A stretch of 41,537 nucleotides of DNA, taken from Streptosporangiaceae bacterium. GTDB taxonomy: Bacteria > Actinomycetota > Actinomycetes > Streptosporangiales > Streptosporangiaceae. Positions within the stretch are counted from its first letter, which is position 1. Every line of letters starts with the position of its first letter. Below are positions 18,387 through 26,449 of this stretch, piece by piece. The stretch spans positions 1-41,537 of the forward strand of contig JAOPYH010000396.1 in NCBI GenBank assembly GCA_025964715.1, written 5' to 3'. The translations under genes and the position numbers were made by a program. The notes beneath the pieces were generated by a model. It saw only the letters and a list, made by a program, of their open reading frames with translations. It ran no database searches and had not been told where the DNA came from.

Positions 18387-18443
18387 ACCACGGGAATGGG
18401 CGGCGGCATGCCCTTCCCTTTCCTCAATGAAAGGATCCAAGTC

Positions 18444-18716
18444 GTGAGCGGAGACAGGCGTGGTGCCAACATCGCGGCGCTCGAAGAGCTGTCGCGGATG
18501 TTCAACAAGAACTCCAGGAACCTCGACGCCCTGATCAAGGACCTGAACGGGCGCACCGTCGGCAGCACCGAGACGTGGTGGGGCCCGGGCGCGGACCGCT
18601 TCCGCAGCGCCTGGCAGGAGGCCAAGACCGCGTTCGACAAGATGGCCGTGGCCCTCGACCAGGGCAGCCAGGACATCAAGAAGTCGCAGCAGAACATCGA
18701 GGCCGCCACTCGCTGA
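18444..18716 (+). CDS. WXG100 (ESAT-6-like) protein
   Basis: 90 residues from GTG 18444; in-frame starts further up lack a site as good as the AAGGA at 18431. Two helices flank the WxG turn TWWGPG (Trp45, Gly47). The N-terminal helix is LEELSRMFNKNSRNLDALIKDL, and the C-terminal helix runs from AWQEAKTAF to IEAATR. Such proteins form helical-hairpin dimers exported by type VII systems. The expected YxxxD/E export motif after the second helix is absent; the tail QNIEAATR is short. No second WXG100 gene is adjacent, so it may homodimerise. The gene converges on the eccC-type gene. Confidence 0.88.
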   Translation: MSGDRRGANIAALEELSRMFNKNSRNLDALIKDLNGRTVGSTETWWGPGADRFRSAWQEAKTAFDKMAVALDQGSQDIKKSQQNIEAATR

Positions 18717-18726
18717 ACGGCGGGCG

Positions 18727-18761
18727 GAACGGCGTGGGCGCCGGCAGGGCCCGCGCCGTTC
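18727..18761. terminator. Bidirectional terminator hairpin
   Basis: Thirteen-base arms beginning GAACGGCG, with one T-G pair, around a nine-base loop, lying between the convergent WXG100 and FtsK/EccC-type genes. There is no T-run on either strand, but the stem is long and well placed. Confidence 0.6.
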
Positions 18762-18803
18762 TCCATGTCCGGAGCGGCCTGCCCGCCGGGCCGGGTGCGG
18801 GCG

Positions 18804-21800
18804 TCACGCCGTGGTGCCCGGCAGCGCCACCTGGATCTGGGTCGTGACGCCGACGGCGACGAAGATGCCGCGGCCGGTCGGGCCCGCGCCGGAGGCGTTG
18901 CGGGGCAGCCGGAGCCCCAGCACGTCGCCGTCGTCGGGCGAGCGGACCGACAGCAGCACGCCGGAGCGGGACCGGCGGCCGTCGGACAGGAACCCGCGGT
19001 ATCCCCGGCCGAGGTCCTCGGTGGTGCCGCCGAGGATGACCGCGTGCTCGCCGTCCCGCGCCGTGCGCAGCACCTTGCGGAGCGCGTCGTCGAGCTCGGT
19101 CTCGTCGACCAGCTCGGCGTCGTCGACCACGACCACGTAGCGGTGTTCGTGCTCCAGCAGCGCCTCGAGGTCGTCCTCGCCGGCGGTCAGGTCCAGCACG
19201 CCCAGCACACCCGGCCGGCCGGCCAGGTCGCGCAGCGGCGACCGCCGGGGCGTGATCAGCACGACCGGCACCAAACCGACGCCCACCGCGGGGTCGAGCA
19301 GGCACCGCACCATCGTGCCGAGTGTCGTGGAGCGGCCGGACCGCGGCGGCCCGGCGACCACGAAGCCGGGACCCTCCGCGAGCAGGTCGATGCCCACCGG
19401 GGCGAGCGCGTCCCCGCCCACGCCCACCAGCGTCCACAGTGGGGAGGGCGCGCGGAAGTCCGGATCCAGCCCCAGTGCCTCCTCGTAGGACACCCGTACG
19501 GGCAGCTCGTCGACGTGCAGCGGCCGCATCCGGTGCGGGAGCCGGCCGTAGCGCGAGGCGCAGGACCGCGTGATCTCCTGCAGCGCCGCGACCTGGGCGG
19601 TGCCCGACGGGTCCTCACAGAGCAGCCCGATCTGGGACTCCCGCAGGGGTTCGCCCGGCCCGGCCTGTTCGAGGGCCCGCCCGGGCGGCATGACGGACGG
19701 CACCTGCTTCTCCTGGATGCCGGCGTAGGCGTAGTCCTGCGGGTCGGCCATGCGCAGCACCAGCCGCCGCTCGAACACCGTCGACACCTGGCCGCCGAGC
19801 CCCGAGCGGTCGCCGGTGAAGACGGCGCGCAGCCCGACCGCGGCGCCCTCGCGCAGCAGCCGGAGCACGGACTCGACGAGGCGGCCGTAGTCGTAGTTCT
19901 CGAAGGCCCCGACGAAGCCCTCCCATCGGTCCAGCAGCAGCACCATCCAGGGCAGCCGTTCCGCCGAGGTGACAGCGGCACGCTGCTCGGCGATCGAGGC
20001 GAACCCCGCGCCGGCGAGCAGCTGCTGGCGGCGCGCCACCTCGGCGGCGAGCGCCGCGAGCAGCCGTTCGACCCGGTCGAGCTGGTCCCGGCCCACGACG
20101 GCCCCGCAGTGCGGCAGGCCGGCGAGCGGCAGCAGCGCGTTGCCCCCGCAGTCGATGGCGTACAGGTGCGCGTCGTAGGGGGAACAGGAGGCGGCGAGCG
20201 AACCGGCGAGGGTCCGCAGCGCGGTGGACCGGCCGGACCGGGGTGACCCGGCCACGTAGACGTGACCGCCATGCGCGAGGTCGAGGGCGAGTGGTGCCCG
20301 GGACTGTTCGGCCGGCAGGTCGGTCAACCCGAACTCGATCGGCGGCAGGTCCACCACCGACCCTCCGGCCGCCGTCCGCGGGGTCAGCGTCACCCGGTCG
20401 GCGAGCTGGTCGAGCCACGGGCTGGGCCGGCGGCGGATCCCGGCCCCGTGCGCCGCATCGCCGACCGCCCGGACCAGCACCGCCAGATCGGTCACCATGG
20501 TGCTCTCGTCGCCGGCCTCGCGGGCCCGGTCGGAGACCGGCATGGCCCGGCCGAGGGCGCCCCACGGCAGCGGCAGCACCGACGCCGGCGTGGACGTGGC
20601 GGCCTCCGCGGGCCGCCGCCCGCCGATCCGCGCGGACTGTACGGCCTGGGGTGAGGCGGCCCCGGACCGTACGTAACAGCGGCCCGGCGTGGACTTGGAG
20701 ATGCGGGCGGCGTCGGGCGCGTCGATCACGTCCGTGGACTCGTCCGGATCCGTTACCCGGAGCGCGATCCGCAGGTTCGTGTTGGCGCGGATGTCCGCGG
20801 TGACCACCCCGGCGGGCCGCTGGGTGGCGAGGATGAGGTGCACGCCGAGAGACCGGCCACGCCGGCCGATGTCGACCAGCCCGGCCACGAAGTCGGGCAG
20901 CTCGGCGACCATCGCCGCGAACTCGTCGATCACCAGCACCAGCCGAGGCATCGGGGCGAGGTCGCCGCGGGGCGCGCGGTCGCGCAGGTCGTTGTAGTCC
21001 TCGACGTCCTTGGCGCCGGCCTCCAGCAGGATCGCCTCCCGCCGGCGCAGCTCGGCCCCGAGTGACTCCAGGGCCCGCTGGGTGAGGTGGCCGTCGAGGT
21101 CGGTCACCATGCCGACCGTGTGGGGCAGGCGTGCGCAGTCCTTGAAGGCCGCACCGCCCTTGTAGTCGATGAGCACGAACGTCATCTCGTCCGGGCGGTT
21201 AGCGACGGCCAGGGAGGCGATCAGTGTCTGCAGCAGCTCGGACTTGCCCGCTCCGGTCGTACCGGCGATGAGCCCGTGCGGGCCGTCCAGGCGCAGGTCG
21301 ATCCAGAACGGTCCGTCGGCGCCGAGGCCGATCGGGACCCGGGTCCGGCGGCCGCCGTCCGCCCAGGCCGCCAGCACGTGCTCCGCGGTCGGGTTCGCCA
21401 TGCCGAGCAGCTCGAGGAGCCGGGCGGTCGCGGGCAGCGACTCCTCGGAGTCCTCGCGCGACACGTCGCGTACGGGGGCCAGCGCGCGGGCGAGCCGGTC
21501 GCCCCAGGCCGGGGACACCTGGTCGGCGAGCACGGGGCCGAGGCCCTCCAGGCCGTGCCCGCGCAGCCGAAGCGAGGCCGGCAGATCCCAGTCCCAGGAC
21601 GCCACCGCGGTGCACTCCTCCGGCAGCAGCCGGTCCTCGTCGTCGACGCAGATCGCGTGCACGCCGAACTGCGGACCGCTCGAGAGCACCTGCGGCATAC
21701 CCGGCACCCGCCGGAGCGTGCGCGCGCCGTCGAGCACGACCAGGATGTTGTACGGGGGTGTGACAGGAGGGCCAGGGGACCCCCCGAACATGCCCGTCGC

Positions 21801-23279
21801 GTTGTGCGCGCGGCGGCGCTCGGTGATCCGGATCGCCAGCTCGGTGACCCTTCGGGCCACCGACTCGGGGTCGGTCCCGACGAGCGCCACGCAGTCCTCG
21901 CCCTCGCGCGGCGCGCAGTGCGGAAGCCAGCGCACCCAGTTCCAGTGCTCGGCCACACCCGTCTGGGCCCGGTCGGCGTCGGCGCAGAGCACCACGATGG
22001 CGAGGTCCCGTGGACTGTGCAACGCGGCCGCCTGGGCGACCAGCCAGCGGGCGAGCCCCCGGGAGGCGGGCCGTGGCCCCGTCACGCCGATGACGCCGAG
22101 CTCCGCGAGCGGCAGTGTCACCGGGACGGCCGAGGCGACGGGCTGTTCCCGGTCGCTCTCCTTGCCGGCCAGTTCTATCTGCGCGGGCTGGTCGGCCAGG
22201 CCGACGCGCAGGCACAGCGCGTCGGGATCGCCGAGGCGGCGCTCCCACAGCCGGCTGCGCGGCCCGGTGGCCGTCAGCAGAACCTCGGCCGGGTCCGGGC
22301 TGAGCCGCCTGCGCTCGGCCTCGTCGGCCCGGCGGAGCTCCTCGAGCCGGCCGTCGAACTCCTGGATCGCGCGGTGGTAGTCCTTGAGCGCCTTCCGGAA
22401 GGACTTGCGGCCGTGGATCCGGTCGCCCACCCACTCGCCGACCTGCATGAGCGGCCAGCTGAGTGCGAACAGGGCCCACCACCACTGCTTGAGGGCGAAC
22501 GCCATGACGAGGCCGAACGCCGAGAACATCAGCGCCCCGAACAGCCGGAGCCGTTGCTTGTCGCCCCGTTCCGGACGACTGGGCACCTCGATGCGCCGCG
22601 GCCGCCGCAGCCGGCTGATGCGCGGTGGCCGGTTGAAGGCCAGGCCGCCCTCGGGCAGCGGCTCGAGGTGGGTGTCCGGAGCGGTCGACGGTGCCAGGGT
22701 CAGGGCCGTGGAACCGAGGAGGAGCACGCCGCCGGCGGGCCACTCGTGCGGGCCGCTCAATGGCGCGCGGTCCAGCGTCGCCGCCGACAGCCCGGAGGCC
22801 TCGACGGTGACCTGCTCGCGCCGGACGGTGACGCGGAGCGGAGGACCGTGGACGGCGGGATCGGCGAGCCGGACGTCGGCGTCCGGTCCGGCGCCGAGCG
22901 TCGTGGTGCCGATGCCCAGCCGGTGCACGGTGCCCGCCGCGGGCCCCCCGACGACACGGATCTCGACCAGCCCGGACGGCTCGGCCATCACCGTGGCCGC
23001 CGCGGCGTTCTGCTCGACCGCCACGACCCCGCCGTCCCGCAGCGCTCGGAAGGCCTCCGCCGCCGGGTCGAGCATCCTGCCGTCCATCCACAGCGGGTGC
23101 CCCTGGGGCGTCGCCTTCGGTGGTACGGGGGGACGGGCCGTCCGGCCGGGTTCTTCGCCGGTGTCGCCGACCGCGCGGGCGAGTGAAGTGGCGACGCTCG
23201 CGACCGTCATGCCGGGATCGCCGCTGATGACTACATCCCGGGGCCCCTGACCGGTCAGCGCCGTGAGCGAGATGCGCAT
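18804..23279 (-). CDS. FtsK/SpoIIIE-family type VII secretion ATPase with ubiquitin-like and FHA-like N-terminus (EccC/EssC type)
   Basis: 1491 residues from ATG 23279 (GGAGG upstream). Residues 1-95 read as a beta-grasp fold (RISLTALTGQ, RDVVISGDPGMTV, LWMDGRMLDP, LRDGGVVAVEQ), similar by pattern to YukD/EccD. An FHA-like domain follows (105-195), then two membrane segments (about 247-290) and three ATPase domains. The first is intact: GTTGAGKS (about 673), FVLIDYKGG, and LVLVIDEFA (about 779). The second and third have Arg for the Walker A Lys: GSPRSGRST (about 1008) and GPPRSGRST (about 1308), with LLLDRWEGF and VVVVDDAEL as Walker B positions. It should power export of WXG100 substrates. 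No eccB, eccD, eccE or mycP gene is in the window. Confidence 0.9.
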   Translation of the reverse strand: MRISLTALTGQGPRDVVISGDPGMTVASVATSLARAVGDTGEEPGRTARPPVPPKATPQGHPLWMDGRMLDPAAEAFRALRDGGVVAVEQNAAAATVMAEPSGLVEIRVVGGPAAGTVHRLGIGTTTLGAGPDADVRLADPAVHGPPLRVTVRREQVTVEASGLSAATLDRAPLSGPHEWPAGGVLLLGSTALTLAPSTAPDTHLEPLPEGGLAFNRPPRISRLRRPRRIEVPSRPERGDKQRLRLFGALMFSAFGLVMAFALKQWWWALFALSWPLMQVGEWVGDRIHGRKSFRKALKDYHRAIQEFDGRLEELRRADEAERRRLSPDPAEVLLTATGPRSRLWERRLGDPDALCLRVGLADQPAQIELAGKESDREQPVASAVPVTLPLAELGVIGVTGPRPASRGLARWLVAQAAALHSPRDLAIVVLCADADRAQTGVAEHWNWVRWLPHCAPREGEDCVALVGTDPESVARRVTELAIRITERRRAHNATGMFGGSPGPPVTPPYNILVVLDGARTLRRVPGMPQVLSSGPQFGVHAICVDDEDRLLPEECTAVASWDWDLPASLRLRGHGLEGLGPVLADQVSPAWGDRLARALAPVRDVSREDSEESLPATARLLELLGMANPTAEHVLAAWADGGRRTRVPIGLGADGPFWIDLRLDGPHGLIAGTTGAGKSELLQTLIASLAVANRPDEMTFVLIDYKGGAAFKDCARLPHTVGMVTDLDGHLTQRALESLGAELRRREAILLEAGAKDVEDYNDLRDRAPRGDLAPMPRLVLVIDEFAAMVAELPDFVAGLVDIGRRGRSLGVHLILATQRPAGVVTADIRANTNLRIALRVTDPDESTDVIDAPDAARISKSTPGRCYVRSGAASPQAVQSARIGGRRPAEAATSTPASVLPLPWGALGRAMPVSDRAREAGDESTMVTDLAVLVRAVGDAAHGAGIRRRPSPWLDQLADRVTLTPRTAAGGSVVDLPPIEFGLTDLPAEQSRAPLALDLAHGGHVYVAGSPRSGRSTALRTLAGSLAASCSPYDAHLYAIDCGGNALLPLAGLPHCGAVVGRDQLDRVERLLAALAAEVARRQQLLAGAGFASIAEQRAAVTSAERLPWMVLLLDRWEGFVGAFENYDYGRLVESVLRLLREGAAVGLRAVFTGDRSGLGGQVSTVFERRLVLRMADPQDYAYAGIQEKQVPSVMPPGRALEQAGPGEPLRESQIGLLCEDPSGTAQVAALQEITRSCASRYGRLPHRMRPLHVDELPVRVSYEEALGLDPDFRAPSPLWTLVGVGGDALAPVGIDLLAEGPGFVVAGPPRSGRSTTLGTMVRCLLDPAVGVGLVPVVLITPRRSPLRDLAGRPGVLGVLDLTAGEDDLEALLEHEHRYVVVVDDAELVDETELDDALRKVLRTARDGEHAVILGGTTEDLGRGYRGFLSDGRRSRSGVLLSVRSPDDGDVLGLRLPRNASGAGPTGRGIFVAVGVTTQIQVALPGTTA

Positions 23280-23309
23280 CCATGTCCTCCGCTGTTCGGC
23301 CTGGGGGCA

Positions 23310-23315
23310 AGCCTA
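23310..23315 (-). promoter_or_regulatory. -10 element TAGGCT for the EccC-type gene
   Basis: TAGGCT on the minus strand (TANNNT) would give a leader of about 24 bases containing GCGGAGGAC before ATG 23279. No clear -35 is seen. Confidence 0.35.
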
Positions 23316-23410
23316 GGATGCGGGCGCACCAGGCGGGGAGGCTCCGATCTTTCCGCCCGCGGCCGGCCCGCCCGGACCGTCACGGGATGGCGTCACCTCG
23401 CCGGAACCGA

Positions 23411-23440
23411 TTGACGGCGCCGTGGCCGGACCGAGACCAT
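23411..23440 (+). promoter_or_regulatory. Tad operon promoter candidate
   Basis: TTGACG at 23411 matches five of six -35 bases. An 18-base spacer leads to GACCAT (23435-23440), a weak -10. The 10-bp palindrome ACGGCGCCGT (23414-23423) overlaps the -35. It is the only promoter-like signal I see before the pilus operon. Confidence 0.3.
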
Positions 23441-23484
23441 GGGGCGTTCGGGCCCTGTCCGCACGCTTCGGAGTGGCCAAACCG

Positions 23485-24318
23485 ATGAAGACGAGTCAGA
23501 CGACCGCCGCCAGCAAGGCGAATCCCGCGAGCACCCCCGGCGCAGCGGGCCTCGGGCGTACCGGGCTCGGCACGTCAGCCGGCCAACGGCTCCCGGTGCC
23601 ACCGCGCGAGCGCAAACCCGCCCTCGCCGCCCTCGCCGTGCTGCTGATTCTCGGCGGTGCGCTGACCAGTGCCTATCTGGTCATGGCGAGCGGCCAGCGG
23701 GTGTCGGCCATCAGGATCGCCCAGCCGGTCGCGGCCGGGCAGCAGATCCCCCAGAGCGCGTTGCAAGAGGTGCAGATCGGCAACACCGGCATCGAGTTCA
23801 TCCGCTGGACCGAGCGGACCCAGGTGGCGGCCGCCCGCGCCGCCGTACCCCTGGTCAAGGGGGCACTGCTGACCAACGGCATGGTCGCCCAGGCCGGCGC
23901 CGCCACCGACGGGCGGGTCATCGTCGGCCTGGCGCTCAAGCCCGGCCAGCTGCCGGCCGACGGCCTGCAGCCGGGCGACCGGGTGAGCCTGTACGGCGTC
24001 GGCGGCCAGACCACCGGGGGCGCCCCCCGGGCCGGCACGACGCTCTCCGAGGACGCGATCGTGTACGGCGTCGCCAAGGCCGGTGACCGGACGCTCCAGT
24101 CCGACCAGACCATGATCTCGGTCGCGGTGCCGCCGGGCGAGGCGCCGCTGGTGACCCAGGCGGCCTCGGCGGGTGCCGTGGCGGTCGCCCTGGTCCCCGC
24201 GGGCACGACGGTCTCCGGCGGCGCCGCCCCGTCCGGCCAAAGCCCCGGCAACACCACGCCGAACGGGCGGGGCACCGCGCCCGGAGGTCGCACCACCACG
24301 CCGGCCGGAGGCGGCTGA
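23485..24318 (+). CDS. cpaB: SAF-domain pilus assembly protein (CpaB/RcpC-like)
   Basis: 277 residues from ATG 23485, with GGAG eleven bases upstream; GTG 23473 is also possible. An unstructured N-terminus (1-38) leads to one membrane helix (about 42-65, ALAALAVLLILGGALTSAYLVM). An SAF domain follows (about 70-135): IRIAQPVAAGQQIPQSALQEVQI. The later part resembles the RcpC/CpaB C-terminal region, IVGLALKPGQLPADGLQPGDRVSL, and ends in a Gly/Thr/Pro-rich tail. In Tad systems this protein helps assembly, and in monoderms it may act in the cell wall. It is the first gene of the operon; its stop abuts the CpaE-like start. Confidence 0.82.
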   Translation: MKTSQTTAASKANPASTPGAAGLGRTGLGTSAGQRLPVPPRERKPALAALAVLLILGGALTSAYLVMASGQRVSAIRIAQPVAAGQQIPQSALQEVQIGNTGIEFIRWTERTQVAAARAAVPLVKGALLTNGMVAQAGAATDGRVIVGLALKPGQLPADGLQPGDRVSLYGVGGQTTGGAPRAGTTLSEDAIVYGVAKAGDRTLQSDQTMISVAVPPGEAPLVTQAASAGAVAVALVPAGTTVSGGAAPSGQSPGNTTPNGRGTAPGGRTTTPAGGG

Positions 24319-25122
24319 GTGGCTCTCATCGCGCTCGCGGCGGACAAGGGCGCACCCGGCGTCACCACGGCCGCGGTCGCCCTCGGCGCGGTCTGGCCGC
24401 GACCGGTCCTGGTGGCGGAATGCGATCAGGCGGGCGGCGACCTGGTCTACCGGCTGCCCGGTGAGTCCGGCATGCTCAACCCGGCCCGGGGCATGCTCAG
24501 CCTGGCCGCCACGGCCCGCCGCGGCCTGCGGCCGGACCAGGTCGAGGAGCACTGCCAGCGGCTCGTCGGCGGTCTCGACGTGCTGGTCGGCCTCACCAAC
24601 AGTGAGCAGGCGCAGGGGCTCAGCTGGCTGTGGGGCCCGCTCGGGCGGGCCTTCTCCTCGCTGGGGTCCGTCGACGTCATCGCCGACTGCGGGCGGCTCA
24701 GCACGGGCACCGGGCTGCTCGAGCTGCTGCGCGAGGCCGACATGGTCGTGCTGCTCACCCGTCCGACCCTCGAGCAGGTCGTGCACCTGCGTGAGCGTGC
24801 GACCGCGCTCGGCACGGAGCTGCGCGGTGGCCCGCCCATCGGGATCCTCGTCGTCGCCGATCCGCGCGACTACCGCGGATCGGTGGCCGAGGTCGATCGC
24901 ATCGTCGCGGGCGCGCGGCTGCCGGCGACGGTCCTCGGGGGTTTCGCACTGGACCCCAAGGGTGCCGAGATGCTGCGGGGCCAATGGGGCGGGCGGCTCG
25001 ACCGCTCACTGCTGATCCGCTCGGCGCGCGAGGTCGCCGGTGGCCTGGTGGGACGCTTGACCGCGGCTCCCGGCCCGCACGCGCGAGCAGCGCGTCCCGC
25101 CGACGCGGTGAGGGGGCGCTAG
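24319..25122 (+). CDS. CpaE/TadZ-like MinD-family protein with degenerate Walker A
   Basis: 267 residues from GTG 24319, directly after the cpaB stop. It has a ParA/MinD fold: AADKGAPGVTTAAVALG replaces the deviant Walker A KGGVGKTT, keeping the signature Lys10 but with Val15 in place of the P-loop lysine. VLVAECDQAGGDL is the switch-I-like strand, VDVIADCGRLS the Walker B-like strand (about 118), and VVLLTRPTLEQVVHL follows. Such degenerate forms are usual for CpaE/TadZ, which place the Tad machine at a pole or site and do not need strong ATPase activity. The operon position between cpaB and tadA supports this role. Confidence 0.8.
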   Translation: MALIALAADKGAPGVTTAAVALGAVWPRPVLVAECDQAGGDLVYRLPGESGMLNPARGMLSLAATARRGLRPDQVEEHCQRLVGGLDVLVGLTNSEQAQGLSWLWGPLGRAFSSLGSVDVIADCGRLSTGTGLLELLREADMVVLLTRPTLEQVVHLRERATALGTELRGGPPIGILVVADPRDYRGSVAEVDRIVAGARLPATVLGGFALDPKGAEMLRGQWGGRLDRSLLIRSAREVAGGLVGRLTAAPGPHARAARPADAVRGR

Positions 25123-26424
25123 ATGGACCACGGCCTGGTCAAGAGGCTGCGCCAGGAGGTCGGCGACCGGCTGGCGCAGCAGCGCCGCCTCGACGCCTCC
25201 GGCGGCCTCCCCCCGATGTCCTCCGAGGACGAACGGCAGTTCGCCAGAGCCCTCATCGCCCAGGTGCTGGAGGAGTTCGCGCGAGGCGAGATCACCGCCG
25301 GCCGCCGGCCGCCCAACGCCGAGGAGGAGGAACAGCTCGCGGCGGGCGTGCACGCGGCGCTGTTCGGGGTGGGCCGGCTCCAGCCGCTGCTCGAGGACAC
25401 CGAGGTCGAGAACATCGACATCAACGGGTGTGACCGGGTCTTCATCGGCTACGCCGACGGCCGCGAGGTCATGGGGGAGCCGGTCGCCGAGACCGATGAG
25501 GAGCTGGTCGAGCTGGTCCAGATCCTCGCGGCCTACAGCGGGTTGTCGTCGCGGCCGTTCGACACGGCCAATCCGCAGCTCGACCTGCGCCTGCCCGACG
25601 GCTCGCGGCTGTCGGCCGTCATGGACGTGACGCTGCGGCCGGCGCTGTCGATCCGGCGGGCCCGCCTGGGCAAGGTCCTGCTGTCCGATCTGATCGGCAA
25701 CGGGACGTTGCCGCGGGAAGTCGGGCTGTTCCTGCGCGCCGCGGTGGCGGCCCGGAAGAACATCATGATCGCGGGGGCGACGAACGCGGGAAAGACCACG
25801 TTGCTGCGGGGGATCGCCAACGAGATCCCCCCGTACGAGCGGCTCATCACGGTCGAGAGGGCGCTGGAGCTCGGGCTCGACCAATTCCCCGAGTTGCATC
25901 CCAACTGCATCGCCCTGGAACAGCGGCTGCCCAACTCCGAGGGCGAGGGCGCCATCTCGATGGCCGACCTCGTGCGCCGCTCGCTGCGGATGAACCCGTC
26001 GCGGGTCATCGTCGGCGAGGTCCTCGGCGACGAGATCGTCACCATGCTGAACGCGATGACCCAGGGCAACGACGGCTCGCTGTCGACCATTCATGCCAAC
26101 TCCTCGATGGAGGTGTTCAACCGCGTGGCGACCTATGCCATCCAGTCGGAGGAACGGCTCCCGATCGAGGCGACGCACATGCTGATCGCCGGTGCCATCG
26201 ACTTCGTGGTCTTCATCGAGAAGCGCAACGAATACGCGGCGGGCGGCCGGCTGCGGCGCTTCGTCTCCAGCGTCCGCGAGGTGACCGGCTGCGACGGGCG
26301 CGTCCTGTCCAGCGAGGTCTTCGCGCTGGGCGCGGACGGGTACGCGGTGCCCGCGGCACCGATCTCCTGTGTGAACGAGCTCGCCGAGCACGGCTACGAC
26401 CCGGCCCAGGGAGTGTCCTGGTGA
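25123..26424 (+). CDS. tadA: Tad pilus assembly ATPase (TadA/CpaF)
   Basis: 433-residue secretion ATPase of the VirB11/PilT superfamily, cytoplasmic. A helical N-terminal domain ends near residue 85, then GRLQPLLEDTEVENIDINGCDRV starts the conserved N2 domain, cut here by variable loops. Walker A is GATNAGKTTL (218-227), the Asp box is ITVERALELGL, Walker B lies in SRVIVGEVLGDEI (about 292), and the His box is STIHANSS (His324). All catalytic motifs are intact. It drives pilin polymerisation together with TadB and TadC. The ATG follows the CpaE-like stop without a gap. Confidence 0.94.
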   Translation: MDHGLVKRLRQEVGDRLAQQRRLDASGGLPPMSSEDERQFARALIAQVLEEFARGEITAGRRPPNAEEEEQLAAGVHAALFGVGRLQPLLEDTEVENIDINGCDRVFIGYADGREVMGEPVAETDEELVELVQILAAYSGLSSRPFDTANPQLDLRLPDGSRLSAVMDVTLRPALSIRRARLGKVLLSDLIGNGTLPREVGLFLRAAVAARKNIMIAGATNAGKTTLLRGIANEIPPYERLITVERALELGLDQFPELHPNCIALEQRLPNSEGEGAISMADLVRRSLRMNPSRVIVGEVLGDEIVTMLNAMTQGNDGSLSTIHANSSMEVFNRVATYAIQSEERLPIEATHMLIAGAIDFVVFIEKRNEYAAGGRLRRFVSSVREVTGCDGRVLSSEVFALGADGYAVPAAPISCVNELAEHGYDPAQGVSW

Positions 26425-26449
26425 CGGGGGTGCGGCCGGGATTGGGGCG

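Noticed and set aside
18251..18433. Possible 60-codon ORF between the small membrane protein and the WXG100 gene
   Set aside because: No ribosome site, no recognisable sequence, and it covers the terminator and promoter candidates.
21087..23186. Long open frame of about 700 codons on the plus strand opposite the EccC-type gene
   Set aside because: It is antisense to well-supported motifs, its composition is Arg/Gly/Pro/His-rich without family features, and such frames are expected in GC-rich DNA.
24319..24360. Frameshift or error in the CpaE-like P-loop
   Set aside because: The frame continues normally and degenerate P-loops are usual in this family.
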